64,000 nt of DNA from Mycolicibacterium phlei. Its GTDB lineage: Bacteria; Actinomycetota; Actinomycetes; Mycobacteriales; Mycobacteriaceae. The notes below the pieces were generated by a model. It worked only from the letters and a program-made list of their open reading frames with translations. It was not told where the DNA came from and searched no databases. The stretch spans positions 3,596,001 to 3,660,000 of the forward strand of contig NZ_CP014475.1 of NCBI RefSeq assembly GCF_001583415.1, read 5' to 3'. The number at the start of each line of letters is the position of its first letter. Position 1 is the stretch's first letter. Below, in pieces: positions 33,069 through 42,032 of the stretch. The position numbers were made by a program, and so were the translations under genes.

Positions 33069-33793
33069 GAGATCCCGGCTTCGGCGAGCGCCTTGAGCAT
33101 CAGGTCGGCCACCGCCCGGTGTCCCTCGAAGTTCCAGTGGATGCCGTCGGGGTTGCCCCGGCCGGTCATCACCTCGTCCTCCACCGCGGCCTTGAGGTCG
33201 ACGAGCGGAATGTCGTGCTGCTGCGCCCACCGCGTGATGGCCCGCACGGTGCCGTCGCGGCCGGTGTGCACCTTGCCGTAGGTCTCGGCGATGTGCACCG
33301 ACGGCAGGCACGCCACGATCGGGATGCCGGGACGGTTGAAATCGATGGCGCCGCGGGTCATCTCGAGGTACTCGGCGGTCAGGTGCGGCGGCAGGGCGGT
33401 GCGCGCCACCGGCGACAGCCGCGGCTGCAGCCAGCCGTAGGCGTCGCGCACCCAACGCCGCAGTGTCGGCGGGCGCACGTAGCGGATCAGCTCGCGCAGC
33501 GCGGTCGGCAGCGGCGACGGCAGCGAGTCCATCCCGCCGGTGGCGAACACCACCGCCCCGGCGCGCGGCAGCGCCGCCCAGGCCCGCGGATCCTGCGTCG
33601 CCGCCCACCACACGTCGCGGCAGGTCCAGCCGATCCGCCCGATCAGCTCGACATCCCAGTCCAGTTGATCGGCAACGATGTTGGGCCAGATTCGCGGGTC
33701 GTCGGCGGGAAGTCCCCCGGTCGGGCCGTAGTAGGACAGCGAGTCGCAGAAGACCAGCAGCGTCGGCCGCTCGGCCGCCGGTTCAGAGGACAT
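33059..33793 (-). CDS. octT: Diglucosylglycerate octanoyltransferase-like SGNH protein
   Basis: A 244-residue SGNH-hydrolase-fold protein: catalytic Ser in VFCDSLSYYG (block I), FATGGMDSLPSPLP (block III-like) and Asp/His in NPDGIHWNFEGHRA. Rv2418c at this locus is known to octanoylate diglucosylglycerate, an early step in methylglucose lipopolysaccharide synthesis, and the next gene gpgP makes its precursor. ATG 33793 overlaps the gpgP stop by 11 bp. Assigned by motif plus synteny. Confidence 0.85.
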   Translation of the reverse strand: MSSEPAAERPTLLVFCDSLSYYGPTGGLPADDPRIWPNIVADQLDWDVELIGRIGWTCRDVWWAATQDPRAWAALPRAGAVVFATGGMDSLPSPLPTALRELIRYVRPPTLRRWVRDAYGWLQPRLSPVARTALPPHLTAEYLEMTRGAIDFNRPGIPIVACLPSVHIAETYGKVHTGRDGTVRAITRWAQQHDIPLVDLKAAVEDEVMTGRGNPDGIHWNFEGHRAVADLMLKALAEAGISCP

Positions 33794-34463
33794 CGTTGGC
33801 CACCTGCGCCGAGGCGTTCCACACGTCGAGCCGCCAGCGGATCTCCTCGGGCGGCGCGTCGACGGCGCTGTGCCCGGACAGCTGCACCCAGCTGGCGTTG
33901 CCCATCCCACCCAGGATCGGCCAGTTGTCCACCGGCAGGTCCAGCAGCGCCGCGGTCAGCGCCGCGATCAGACCGCCGTGAGCGACCAGCACCACCGGAC
34001 GTCCGGCGTCGGCGCCCGCCTGGTCCAGGCCCCACTCGGGGAGCTCACCGATCAGGTCGGCGACCGCGGGTTTGCTGCGCGCGGCGACGTCGACGCGGCT
34101 CTCCCCGCCCGGCGGGGCCCAGCGGGAGTCGTTGCGCCACACCAGCCGGGCGCCCGGTGCCCTCGCGTCGACCTCGAGGTGGGTCAGGCCCTGCCACTCC
34201 CCCAGGTGGGTCTCGCGCAGCCGCTCGTCGGTGCGCACCGCCACCCCGCTGCGCTCGCTGAGCGCGACCGCGGTGTCGAACGCGCGCCGCAGATCCGACG
34301 ACCAGATCGCCAGCGGCTGACGTTTGGCCAGCACCTCGGCGGCGGCGACCGCCTGCTCGCGGCCGAGGTCGGTCAGGTCGGTGTCCAGCTGCCCCTGCAT
34401 CCGGCTGCCGGCGTTGTACTCGGTCTGCCCGTGCCGCAGCATCACCAGCCGACGCACCCTCAC
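33783..34463 (-). CDS. gpgP: Glucosyl-3-phosphoglycerate phosphatase
   Basis: A 226-residue histidine phosphatase. The phosphohistidine motif is MLRHGQTEYNAG, with the second Arg in SSDLRRAFDTA, Glu in RETHLGEWQG and the last His in VLVAHGGLIAAL. At the Rv2419c locus this enzyme dephosphorylates glucosyl-3-phosphoglycerate to start methylglucose lipopolysaccharide synthesis. GTG 34463 overlaps the rsfS stop as GTGA. The frame is open far upstream, but that stretch is the shadow of rsfS. Confidence 0.88.
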   Translation of the reverse strand: MRVRRLVMLRHGQTEYNAGSRMQGQLDTDLTDLGREQAVAAAEVLAKRQPLAIWSSDLRRAFDTAVALSERSGVAVRTDERLRETHLGEWQGLTHLEVDARAPGARLVWRNDSRWAPPGGESRVDVAARSKPAVADLIGELPEWGLDQAGADAGRPVVLVAHGGLIAALTAALLDLPVDNWPILGGMGNASWVQLSGHSAVDAPPEEIRWRLDVWNASAQVANDVL

Positions 34464-34840
34464 TGCGCGTCCTCCCGGGGGACGTCGAGGTCGACCGGAA
34501 TGGTCGGGCAGTCCTTCCACAACCGGTCCAGCGCATAGAAATTGCGCTCGTCCTGGTGCTGGATGTGCACGACGATGTCGACGTAGTCCAGCAGCACCCA
34601 CCGGCCCTCCCGGGTGCCCTCCCGGCGCGCGGGCTTGTACCCGGCCAGCCGCATCTTCTCCTCGACCTCGTCGACGATCGCGTTGACCTGCCGGTCGTTG
34701 GAGGCCGAGGCGATCACGAAGCAGTCGGTGATGACCAGCTGGGTGGAGACGTCGATGACGACCACGTCGTCGGCGAGTTTGGACGCGGCCGCCTGTGCGG
34801 CCACGGTGGCCATGCGGACGGCTTCGTCGGAGGCGCTCAT
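34460..34840 (-). CDS. rsfS: Ribosomal silencing factor RsfS
   Basis: A 126-residue protein with the RsfS core: VVVIDVSTQLVITDCFVIAS, NAIVDEVEEKM and GRWVLLDYVDIVVHI. RsfS binds ribosomal protein uL14 and blocks subunit joining when nutrients are scarce. ATG 34840 overlaps the nadD stop as ATGA. Length equals Rv2420c. Second gene of the nadD-rsfS-gpgP-octT-degV run. Confidence 0.94.
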   Translation of the reverse strand: MSASDEAVRMATVAAQAAASKLADDVVVIDVSTQLVITDCFVIASASNDRQVNAIVDEVEEKMRLAGYKPARREGTREGRWVLLDYVDIVVHIQHQDERNFYALDRLWKDCPTIPVDLDVPREDAQ

Positions 34841-35499
34841 TGGTGATTCCCCTGGGTTGTGAGTGGTTCGTCGGCCTGTCCGGTGGCATGTGCGCCGACG
34901 TAGAGCTTGCGTTTGGCCACGTACTGGACGACGCCGTCGGGCACCAGGTACCAGATCGGCCGGTTCTCCCGGGCCCGCTTGCGGCAGTCGGTCGACGAGA
35001 TCGCCAGCGCGGGCACCTCGACGAGGGTCAGCGCGTCGGCGGGCAGCTGTTGGGTGGCCGCCGCGATGTGGCTGGCGTCCAGTTCGTATCCGGGTCGGCT
35101 CACCCCGATGAAGCTCGCGATCGCGAACATCTCCTCCCAGTTCTGCCACGTCAGGATCGACGCCAGTGCGTCGGCCCCGGTGATGAAGAACAGATCGGCG
35201 TCGGGGTTGAGCGCGTGCAGGTCTCGCAGGGTGTCCTTGGTGTAGGTCGGGCCGCCGCGGTCGATGTCGACGCGGCTGACCGAGAAGCGCGGGTTGGACG
35301 CGGTCGCGATGACCGTCATCAGGTAGCGGTCCTCGGCCGGGCTGACGTCGCGGCCCTTCTGCCACGGCTGACCGGTCGGCACGAACACCACCTCGTCGAG
35401 CGCGAACAGATCGGCCACCTCGCTGGCCGCGACGAGGTGGCCGTTGTGGATGGGATCGAACGTCCCACCCATTACGCCGAGCCTGCGCCGAGGAGCCAC
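34837..35499 (-). CDS. nadD: Nicotinate-mononucleotide adenylyltransferase
   Basis: A 220-residue nucleotidyltransferase. It has the GGTFDPIHNGHL active-site motif (T/HxGH type) near the start and the ISSTDCRKRAREN motif (ISST/SxxR) near the end. It adenylates nicotinate mononucleotide to deamido-NAD, the step before NadE, which is encoded at 55545-57587. GTG 35499 is used; ATG 35472 lies inside the conserved strand (MGGTFDP) and is less likely. First gene of the operon. Confidence 0.94.
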   Translation of the reverse strand: MAPRRRLGVMGGTFDPIHNGHLVAASEVADLFALDEVVFVPTGQPWQKGRDVSPAEDRYLMTVIATASNPRFSVSRVDIDRGGPTYTKDTLRDLHALNPDADLFFITGADALASILTWQNWEEMFAIASFIGVSRPGYELDASHIAAATQQLPADALTLVEVPALAISSTDCRKRARENRPIWYLVPDGVVQYVAKRKLYVGAHATGQADEPLTTQGNHQ

Positions 35500-35532
35500 G
35501 AATAGCCAGCCTACGGGACCCTCCCTCGCACC

Positions 35533-36261
35533 TCAGACCGGTGAGAGCCGATGGGCGCCGAGCCGTTCGGACACCTCGAACGACGCCCGGTCGGCGCGGT
35601 ACACGTCGCGCGCGTACTCCACACAGCGGCCGGAGGCGTCCTCGGTGCGCCGGGTCAGCAGCGTGCCCGCCGATCCGGCGCGCACGCCGAGCTGGGCGCT
35701 GGAGGCGTCGTCGAGCACGATCGACTCGAGCACCGCGGTCGAGCGGGCCAGGTCAAGGCCGTAGCGGTCGCGCAGCACCGCCCACAGCGAGCCGTCGCCG
35801 GGATCGTCGAGGATGCCCGGGGTCAGGTCGGCGGGCAGGAACGTCGTCTCCAGCGCGAACGGCACGTCGTCGACGGTGCGCAGCCGGTGGAACACGTGGA
35901 CCTCGGCCCCGTCCGGCAGGCCCAGCGCGTGCTGCACGGCCGGCATCGGCCGCTGGGTCTCGGCCCACAGCAGGCGCGCGGCGGGCCGCCGGCCCAGCCG
36001 GGACACCTCCTCGGAGAAGCTGCCGATGTGGAACCGCACCCGCGGCTCGGCGACGAACGTCCCGCGCGGCGGTTTGCGGTATACCACCCCTTCACTCTCC
36101 AGCAATGACAGCGCCTGGCGCGCGGTCATCCGGCTGACCCCGTGTTGTTCAGCGAGCTCACGTTCGGACGGCAGCAGCGTATGGGGTCCGAGCTGCTCGG
36201 TTTCGATGCGATCGCGCACCAGGGCGGCGATCTGGATGTAGCGCGGAGTGGCCGGCGGCAT
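35533..36261 (-). CDS. GntR-family repressor, HutC type with UTRA domain
   Basis: A 242-residue regulator. The N-terminal winged helix contains LLPSERELAEQHGVSRMTAR and LESEGVVYRKPPRGTFVAEP; the C-terminal UTRA ligand domain runs from about residue 95 (VHVFHRLRTVDDVPFALETT and GLDLARSTAVLESI). It is divergent from the permease-kinase-oxidoreductase operon at 36427, and the gap carries two TGGTCTAnnCCA-like sites of the kind HutC members bind. It probably represses that operon and itself until its ligand, likely the imported substrate or its phosphate, binds. ATG 36261. Confidence 0.88.
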   Translation of the reverse strand: MPPATPRYIQIAALVRDRIETEQLGPHTLLPSERELAEQHGVSRMTARQALSLLESEGVVYRKPPRGTFVAEPRVRFHIGSFSEEVSRLGRRPAARLLWAETQRPMPAVQHALGLPDGAEVHVFHRLRTVDDVPFALETTFLPADLTPGILDDPGDGSLWAVLRDRYGLDLARSTAVLESIVLDDASSAQLGVRAGSAGTLLTRRTEDASGRCVEYARDVYRADRASFEVSERLGAHRLSPV

Positions 36262-36318
36262 GTCCTCGAAGATAGCCGACGCGACGCGTCCTCTGGTGTG
36301 TCCACTCAGTAGCCCATG

Positions 36319-36330
36319 TGGTCTAGGCCA
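36319..36330. promoter_or_regulatory. Putative GntR/HutC operator, site 1
   Basis: TGGTCTAGGCCA, a near-palindrome matching the TGGTCTAGACCA consensus of HutC-type regulators at 11 of 12 positions. It lies in the divergent gap, 58 bp from the GntR start. Confidence 0.65.
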
Positions 36331-36402
36331 CCGCGTTTTGTTAACAGTCTGTTTCCGAGTTGACTGGTGTCAGAAGTTCCCCCAAACTCTGGTTCGACCA
36401 CA

Positions 36403-36414
36403 TGGTCTATACCA
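36403..36414. promoter_or_regulatory. Putative GntR/HutC operator, site 2
   Basis: TGGTCTATACCA, again 11 of 12 to the consensus, ending 12 bp before the permease ATG and just ahead of its GGAGGAG Shine-Dalgarno. Binding here would block the operon directly. A weaker related sequence, TGGTTCGACCA, lies at 36390-36400. Confidence 0.65.
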
Positions 36415-36426
36415 CCGGAGGAGTTG

Positions 36427-37929
36427 ATGGCAGATCACCTCGCGTCGGATTCCGCCGACGCCGCCGAGCTCGCCCAGTTCGGCTACAAACAGTCGCTGGA
36501 GCGGCACACCGGCAAGTTCGCGTCGTTCGCCGTGGCGTTCGCGTTCGTGTCGATCGCGACCGGCATCTTCACCACCTACGGGTCGGTGCTGAACTCATCG
36601 GGGCCGGTCGGCATCTGGACGTGGCCGATCGCGGTCGTCGGGCAGCTGGCGGTGGCGTTCGTGCTCGGCGCGCTGGCCTCCCGCATCCCGGTGACCGGCT
36701 ACTACTACCAGTGGATGTCGCGGCTGGCGAACCCCGTACTGGGCTGGATCGTCGGCTGGATCTCGTTCGCGTTCCTGGCCATCAACGTCGTCGCGGTGGA
36801 CTACACCATCGCCTCGACCATCCTGCCGGTGCTGCTGAACTACGAGAGCACCGCCAACATCGCCTGGGCGGTGACCGCCGGGGTGGTCTTCGTGCAGTTC
36901 CTGCTGGTGGCGCTGTCCACGCCGTGGGCCGAACGGGTCAACAACGGCTTCGTCACCCTCGAGCTGATCGGCATCGTCGCGCTGATCGTGCTGCTGGCCA
37001 TCGTCTCCGCGGTGCGCGGCGGAATGAACGTCGACAACCTGTTCAGCAAGGGCGCGGTCGCCGTCGAGGGCTTCTGGCACTTCGGCGACCTGACCTCGGC
37101 GGGCCCGTGGATGCTGGGCTTCCTGCTCGGCGCGTTCACCATCGTCGGCTTCGAGTCGGCGGCCAACCTGGCCGAGGAGACCCACGACCCCGAGCGGGTG
37201 GTGCCGCGGTCCATGGTGCAGGCCGTCGTCGCCTCCGGTGTGCTGGGCTTTCTGTTCCTGGCCGCGGTCACCGTCGCCGCCGGCGACCCGATCGTGCTGG
37301 CCCAGTCCGGCACCCCGATCGCCGACGTCATCCACTCCACGCTGGGTTCGGCGACCGCCACCCTGCTGTTGCTGTTCGTGGTGCTGGCCATCTTCGCCTG
37401 CGGCCTGGTCATCATGATCACCGGCGTCCGGCTGATCTGGGCGATGTCGCGTGACGAACGGTTCCCCGGCTGGCAGCAGTGGAACCAGATCTCGCCGCGG
37501 TTCCACACCCCGCTGAAGGCCGCGCTGCTGTATCTCGTTCTCGCCGAGACGATCCTGGCGGTGTTCTCGCACTCCGAGACCGCGTTGTACACGCTGTTCT
37601 CCGCGGCCACCCTGCTGCCGGCGGTGCTCTATGCCGCCGCGGTGGTGCTGTACCTGGCCAAGCGGAAGTCGTTGCCGCAGAACGGCAAATTCGACATCGG
37701 CCGCTGGGAGATCCCGATCCTGGTGGTGTCGGTGGTGTGGCTGGTGTTCGAGCTGTCGCTGTTCCGCGACTCCAGCTTCGCCCAGGCCTGGGCCTACGTC
37801 GCGGTGACGCTGGCGGTCGGCGCGGCCTACCTTGGGTACCTGCTGGTCACCCGGGGTCGCGACGGGCTGACCATGCCGACGATGACCTCGATCGACGCCG
37901 AGCTCGGGGCCGGAGCCGAAAAGGGCTGA
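36427..37929 (+). CDS. APC-superfamily amino acid/amine permease
   Basis: A 500-residue membrane protein with about 12 helices. It carries APC family marks: FAFVSIATGIFTTYGSVLN in helix 1 with a broken-helix Gly, AFTIVGFESAANLAEETHDP in helix 6, and the acidic loop after it. The family imports amino acids, amines or choline-like compounds with protons. ATG 36427 has an optimal GGAGGAG. It is the first gene of a GntR-controlled operon with an FGGY kinase and GlpA/GlpB-like oxidoreductases, so its cargo is probably phosphorylated then oxidised; an amino-alcohol or a polyol is possible. Confidence 0.87.
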   Translation: MADHLASDSADAAELAQFGYKQSLERHTGKFASFAVAFAFVSIATGIFTTYGSVLNSSGPVGIWTWPIAVVGQLAVAFVLGALASRIPVTGYYYQWMSRLANPVLGWIVGWISFAFLAINVVAVDYTIASTILPVLLNYESTANIAWAVTAGVVFVQFLLVALSTPWAERVNNGFVTLELIGIVALIVLLAIVSAVRGGMNVDNLFSKGAVAVEGFWHFGDLTSAGPWMLGFLLGAFTIVGFESAANLAEETHDPERVVPRSMVQAVVASGVLGFLFLAAVTVAAGDPIVLAQSGTPIADVIHSTLGSATATLLLLFVVLAIFACGLVIMITGVRLIWAMSRDERFPGWQQWNQISPRFHTPLKAALLYLVLAETILAVFSHSETALYTLFSAATLLPAVLYAAAVVLYLAKRKSLPQNGKFDIGRWEIPILVVSVVWLVFELSLFRDSSFAQAWAYVAVTLAVGAAYLGYLLVTRGRDGLTMPTMTSIDAELGAGAEKG

Positions 37930-37930
37930 C

Positions 37931-39373
37931 ATGACGCACCTGCTGGCCATCGACCAGGGCACCTCGGGCACCAAGGCCGCCGTCGTCTCCTACGACGACG
38001 GCGCCGCCCGGGTGCGCTCGGTCGCCGAGGTCACGCTGCGACCGGAGTACCTGCCGGGCGGCGGGGTCGAACAGGATCCCGAGGAGCTGTTCGACTCCGT
38101 CGTCACCGCCGGCCGCCGGGCGCTGGCCGAGGCCGGCGTCGAGGTGGCCGCGGTGGCGCTGGCCAACCAGGGTGAGACGGTGCTGGCGTGGGACCGCGCC
38201 ACCGGGCGCCCGCTCACCCCGGCGGTGGTGTGGCAGGACCGGCGCGCCGAGTCGGTGTGCGCACCGCTGGCGGCGTCGGCCGAACTGGTCTCCGGGCGCA
38301 CCGGTCTGGTGCTCGACCCGTACTTCTCGGCGCCGAAGATGGCCTGGATCCGGGCCAACCTCACCCGCGACGGCGTCGTCACCACCACCGACACGTGGCT
38401 GGTGCACCGGCTGTGCGGGGCGTTCGTCACCGACGCCTCGACGGCCAGCCGGTCGCTGCTGGTGGACCTGGACACCGTCACCTGGGACGACGAGCTGGTC
38501 GAGCTGTTCGGGCTCGGCGGCGAGGCGCTTCCCGAGATCGTGGCCAGCGACCAGATCGTGGGCAGCACCGACGTTTTCGGCCCCCGAATCCCGGTGGCCG
38601 GGCTGATCGTGGACCAGCAGGCGGCCCTGCTGGCCGAGAGCTGCCTGGAACCCGGGTCGGCCAAGTGCACGTACGGCACCGGGGCGTTCCTGCTGGCCCA
38701 GCTGGGCCAGACCGCGACGCGGTCGGCGGCGGGTCTGACGACGTCGGTGGCCTGGCGGCTGCGCGGGTCCACCGACTACTGCATCGACGGGCAGGTCTAC
38801 ACCGCCGCCTCGGCGGTGCGCTGGGCGGTCGACCTCGGGCTGGTGCCCTCGGCCGACAAGCTGGACCTGGTGGCCGCCGCCGACAGCGCGGGCGTGCTGT
38901 GCGTGCCGGCGCTGGCCGGTCTGGCCGCCCCGTGGTGGGACAGTCAGGCCACCGCGTCGTTCACCGGGATGACGCTGTCGTCCGGGCGCGCCGAACTGGT
39001 GCGCGCGCTGCTGGAGGGCATCGCCGCTCAGGTTGCCGCGCTGGCGGATTCGGTGATCGCCGACATCGGCAGGCCGTTGACCCGGCTGCGGGTGGACGGG
39101 GGGCTGACCCGCTCGGCGGTGCTGATGCAGGCGCAGGCCGACCTCGCGCGCGTGCCCGTGGACGTGTACCCGTCGCTGCACGCGACCGCACTCGGTGCGG
39201 CGGCCTGCGCCCAGCTGGCGCTGCGGCCCGACCTCGGCGTCGCCGACGCCGTCGGCGGGTGGACACCCCAACGCACCTACGAACCTCAATGGTCCGACGA
39301 CCGGGCCGCGGACTATCTGCGCCGCTGGCGAGCCGCCGCGCAGAACGCCCTGGCCCAGAAGGAGACACGGTGA
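37931..39373 (+). CDS. FGGY-family carbohydrate kinase, glycerol kinase-like
   Basis: A 480-residue kinase with the ASKHA fold: AIDQGTSGTKAAVV (phosphate 1), GGVEQDPEELF, VVWQDRR, TYGTGAFLLAQLG (phosphate 2) and RVDGGLTRSAVLMQ. It resembles glycerol kinases in the EQDP and WQDRR segments, but the operon has its own permease and repressor, so a related polyol is as likely as glycerol. ATG 37931 follows the permease stop by 1 bp and the next gene starts 3 bp after its stop, so the operon is tightly coupled. Confidence 0.88.
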   Translation: MTHLLAIDQGTSGTKAAVVSYDDGAARVRSVAEVTLRPEYLPGGGVEQDPEELFDSVVTAGRRALAEAGVEVAAVALANQGETVLAWDRATGRPLTPAVVWQDRRAESVCAPLAASAELVSGRTGLVLDPYFSAPKMAWIRANLTRDGVVTTTDTWLVHRLCGAFVTDASTASRSLLVDLDTVTWDDELVELFGLGGEALPEIVASDQIVGSTDVFGPRIPVAGLIVDQQAALLAESCLEPGSAKCTYGTGAFLLAQLGQTATRSAAGLTTSVAWRLRGSTDYCIDGQVYTAASAVRWAVDLGLVPSADKLDLVAAADSAGVLCVPALAGLAAPWWDSQATASFTGMTLSSGRAELVRALLEGIAAQVAALADSVIADIGRPLTRLRVDGGLTRSAVLMQAQADLARVPVDVYPSLHATALGAAACAQLALRPDLGVADAVGGWTPQRTYEPQWSDDRAADYLRRWRAAAQNALAQKETR

Positions 39374-39376
39374 CCT

Positions 39377-40756
39377 ATGTCGCCGACTTATGACATCGCG
39401 GTGATCGGCGCCGGCATCGTCGGCAGCGCGATCGCCCGGGAACTGGCCGGCACCCACCTGTCGGTCGCGCTGCTCGAGGCGCGCGACGACGTCGGCGACG
39501 GCACCAGCAAGGCCAACACCGCCCTGCTGCACACCGGGTTCGACGCCTCCCCCGGCACCCTCGAATCCCGGCTCGTGGCACGGGGATACGAGCTGCTCGG
39601 CCGCTACGCCGAACAGACCGGGATTCCCGTCGAGCGCACCGGCGCGCTGCTGGTGGCCTGGACAGACGAGGAGCGCGACGCGCTGCCCGGCCTCAAGGCC
39701 AAGGCCGAGCGCAACGGCTACCACGCCTGCGAGATCGTCGACGCCGACGAGGTGTACCGGCGGGTCCCGGCGCTGGGCCCCGGCGCGCTGGCCGGGCTGA
39801 CCGTGCCCGGGGAGAGCCTGATCTGCACGTGGACAACCAATCTGGCGCTGGCCACCGATGCGGTGCGCCGCGGCGCGCAGCTACGGCGGCGCGCCCGGGT
39901 CACCGGGGTGAGCGTCGGCGAGGACACCACCACCGTGCACACCACCGACGGTGACGTGACGGCCCGCTGGGTGATCAACGCCGCCGGCCTGGGCGCCGAC
40001 CACCTCGACGCCGAGTTCGGTTATCACCGGTTCACCGTGACGCCGCGGCGCGGCGAGCTGCTGGTGTTCGACAAGCTGACCCGGCCGCTGGTGCCGCTGA
40101 TCGTGCTCGCGGTGCCGTCGTCGCGCGGCAAGGGCGTGCTGGTCAGCCCGACGATCTACGGCAACGTGATGGTCGGCCCCACCTCGGAGAACCTCGAGGA
40201 CCGCACGGCCACATGCACTTCCGAGGACGGCTTCGAGTTCCTGGTCCGCAAGGGCCGGGCGTTGATGCCCCAGCTGTTCGAGGACGAGATCACCGCGACC
40301 TACGCCGGGCTACGCGCCGCGATCGACAGCGACGACTACCTGATCGACCTCGACGCGCAGCAGCGCTACGTGCTGGTCGGCGGGATCCGCTCCACCGGCC
40401 TGACGTCGGGCATGGCGGTCGCCGAGTACGTCGCGGGGCTGCTCGCCGACGCCGGGGTTGACGTTACCGAACGCGCGGATCTGCCCGCGCCACCGCGGAT
40501 GCCGAACATCGGCGAGAACGCGGTGCGGCCGTACCAGGACGCCGAGCGGGTCGCCGCCGATCCCGAGTACGGGCGGATCGTGTGCTTCTGCGAGCGGGTG
40601 AGCGCCGGCGAGATCCGCGACGCGTTCGCCTCCGACATCCCGCCCGCCGATCTCGACGGGCTGCGCCGCCGCACCCGGGTGATGAACGGGCGGTGCCAGG
40701 GCTTCTACTGCGGCGCGAACACCCGCGCGCTGCTGGAGAAGGGGACCGCTCGATGA
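39377..40756 (+). CDS. GlpA-like FAD-dependent polyol-phosphate dehydrogenase with BFD domain
   Basis: A 459-residue flavoprotein. Residues 1-360 form a DAO-fold dehydrogenase (IAVIGAGIVGSAIARELAG at the start, GGIRSTGLTSGMAVAEYVAG near the end). The last 60 residues are a BFD-like [2Fe-2S] domain with four Cys in CFC and CQGFYC. This is the layout of anaerobic GlpA and related subunits, which oxidise a sugar-alcohol phosphate and pass electrons through the iron-sulfur site. It overlaps the next gene, a GlpB-like flavoprotein, by 4 bp (ATGA). The substrate is set by the kinase upstream and is not known. Confidence 0.87.
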   Translation: MSPTYDIAVIGAGIVGSAIARELAGTHLSVALLEARDDVGDGTSKANTALLHTGFDASPGTLESRLVARGYELLGRYAEQTGIPVERTGALLVAWTDEERDALPGLKAKAERNGYHACEIVDADEVYRRVPALGPGALAGLTVPGESLICTWTTNLALATDAVRRGAQLRRRARVTGVSVGEDTTTVHTTDGDVTARWVINAAGLGADHLDAEFGYHRFTVTPRRGELLVFDKLTRPLVPLIVLAVPSSRGKGVLVSPTIYGNVMVGPTSENLEDRTATCTSEDGFEFLVRKGRALMPQLFEDEITATYAGLRAAIDSDDYLIDLDAQQRYVLVGGIRSTGLTSGMAVAEYVAGLLADAGVDVTERADLPAPPRMPNIGENAVRPYQDAERVAADPEYGRIVCFCERVSAGEIRDAFASDIPPADLDGLRRRTRVMNGRCQGFYCGANTRALLEKGTAR

Positions 40757-41994
40757 GTGAGCAGCATGTGTCCGTGGCGATTGTCGGCGGCGGGCCGTCC
40801 GGGCTGACGGCGGCCGCGGCGCTGGCAGGCCGGGTCGACGGCGAGGTCCTCGTCCTCGAACGCGAGGCCGAGACCGGCGGAATCCCCCGCCACAGCGACC
40901 ATCTCGGCTACGGCATCCGCGACCTGAAGCGGTTCATCTCCGGGCCCGCATACGCCCGACGGCTCACCGACATGGCGCGTGACGCCGGTGCGGTGCTGGA
41001 GACCGGCGCGATGGTCACCGGCTGGGCCGGTGAGCGGCGGCTGCAGGTGACGTCTCCGCGCGGGGTGCGCACCGTGACCGCCGACGCGGTGGTGCTGGCC
41101 ACCGGCGCCCGCGAGCGGCCGCGTCCGGCCCGGCTGGTGCCGGGCGACCGGCCCGACGGGGTGTACACCACCGGGCAGCTGCAGAACCTGGTACACCTGC
41201 ATCACGTCTCGGTCGGCACCCGCGCGGTGATCGTCGGCGCCGAACTGGTGAGCTGGTCGGCGGTGATGACGCTGCGCGAGACCGGGTGCGCGACCGTGGC
41301 GATGGTGTCGGGCTACCCGCGCGCGGAGGCCTACGCCGCCTTCCGCATTCCGGGCCGGGCCCTGCTCGACGGGCCGGTGCTCACCCGCAGCCGCGTCGTC
41401 GGCATCCACGGTAAGCACCGGGTGCGCGCGGTGACCGTCGAGAACCTCGACACCGGCACGCGGACCACGATCGACTGCGACACCGTGGTGTTCACCGGTG
41501 ACTGGATCCCCGATCACGAGCTGGCGCGCACCGGCGGCCTGACGATGGATCCCGCGACCCGCGGACCGGTCGTCGACGCGGCGCTGCGCACCAGCACACC
41601 CGGGGTCTTCGCGGCGGGTAACCTGCTGCACCCGGTCGACACCGCCGACTGCGCCGCCCTGGACGGCAGGCACGTCGCGACGGCGGTGCGGCAGTGGCTG
41701 ACGCACTTCGCGCAACCCAGCCCGACCGTGCGGATTCGCGCCGCCGCACCGTTCCGGTGGGTTGCCCCGCAACTGGTTTCAGGTGACCGGGTGAGCGCGC
41801 CGCGCGGGAACCTGGTGCTGTGGGTCGACGAGTACCGGCGCGCACCGAGGCTGCGTGCGGTGCAGGACGGCCGGATCATCGGTACCGCGCGCACGCCGTG
41901 GCCGGCCGCGCCGGGACGGGTGTTCCGGGCGCCGTGGTCGCTGCTTGCCGCTGCCGACCCGGCCGGCGGCGACGTCACCGTGCAGCTCGCCTGA
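40753..41994 (+). CDS. GlpB-like FAD/NAD(P)-dependent oxidoreductase
   Basis: A 413-residue two-dinucleotide-binding flavoprotein: FAD loop VAIVGGGPSGLTAAAAL at the start, VVLATGARERPRPAR, a second Rossmann segment TRAVIVGAELVSWSAV (Gly pattern degenerate, so NAD binding is uncertain) and GVFAAGNLLHPVDTADCAAL. It resembles the small flavoprotein partner of GlpA-type and opine-type dehydrogenases. Together with the upstream BFD-containing subunit it should form a heteromeric enzyme. ATG 40753. Last gene of the GntR-controlled operon. Confidence 0.83.
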   Translation: MSEQHVSVAIVGGGPSGLTAAAALAGRVDGEVLVLEREAETGGIPRHSDHLGYGIRDLKRFISGPAYARRLTDMARDAGAVLETGAMVTGWAGERRLQVTSPRGVRTVTADAVVLATGARERPRPARLVPGDRPDGVYTTGQLQNLVHLHHVSVGTRAVIVGAELVSWSAVMTLRETGCATVAMVSGYPRAEAYAAFRIPGRALLDGPVLTRSRVVGIHGKHRVRAVTVENLDTGTRTTIDCDTVVFTGDWIPDHELARTGGLTMDPATRGPVVDAALRTSTPGVFAAGNLLHPVDTADCAALDGRHVATAVRQWLTHFAQPSPTVRIRAAAPFRWVAPQLVSGDRVSAPRGNLVLWVDEYRRAPRLRAVQDGRIIGTARTPWPAAPGRVFRAPWSLLAAADPAGGDVTVQLA

Positions 41995-42032
41995 TCCGCC
42001 CACCCCCTGCTGCTCGCGGAGTCGGGGCGGGG

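Noticed and set aside
36595..37974. Minus-strand open frame of 459 codons
   Set aside because: Shadow of the APC permease gene; composition dominated by Gln, His, Arg and Gly and no domain.
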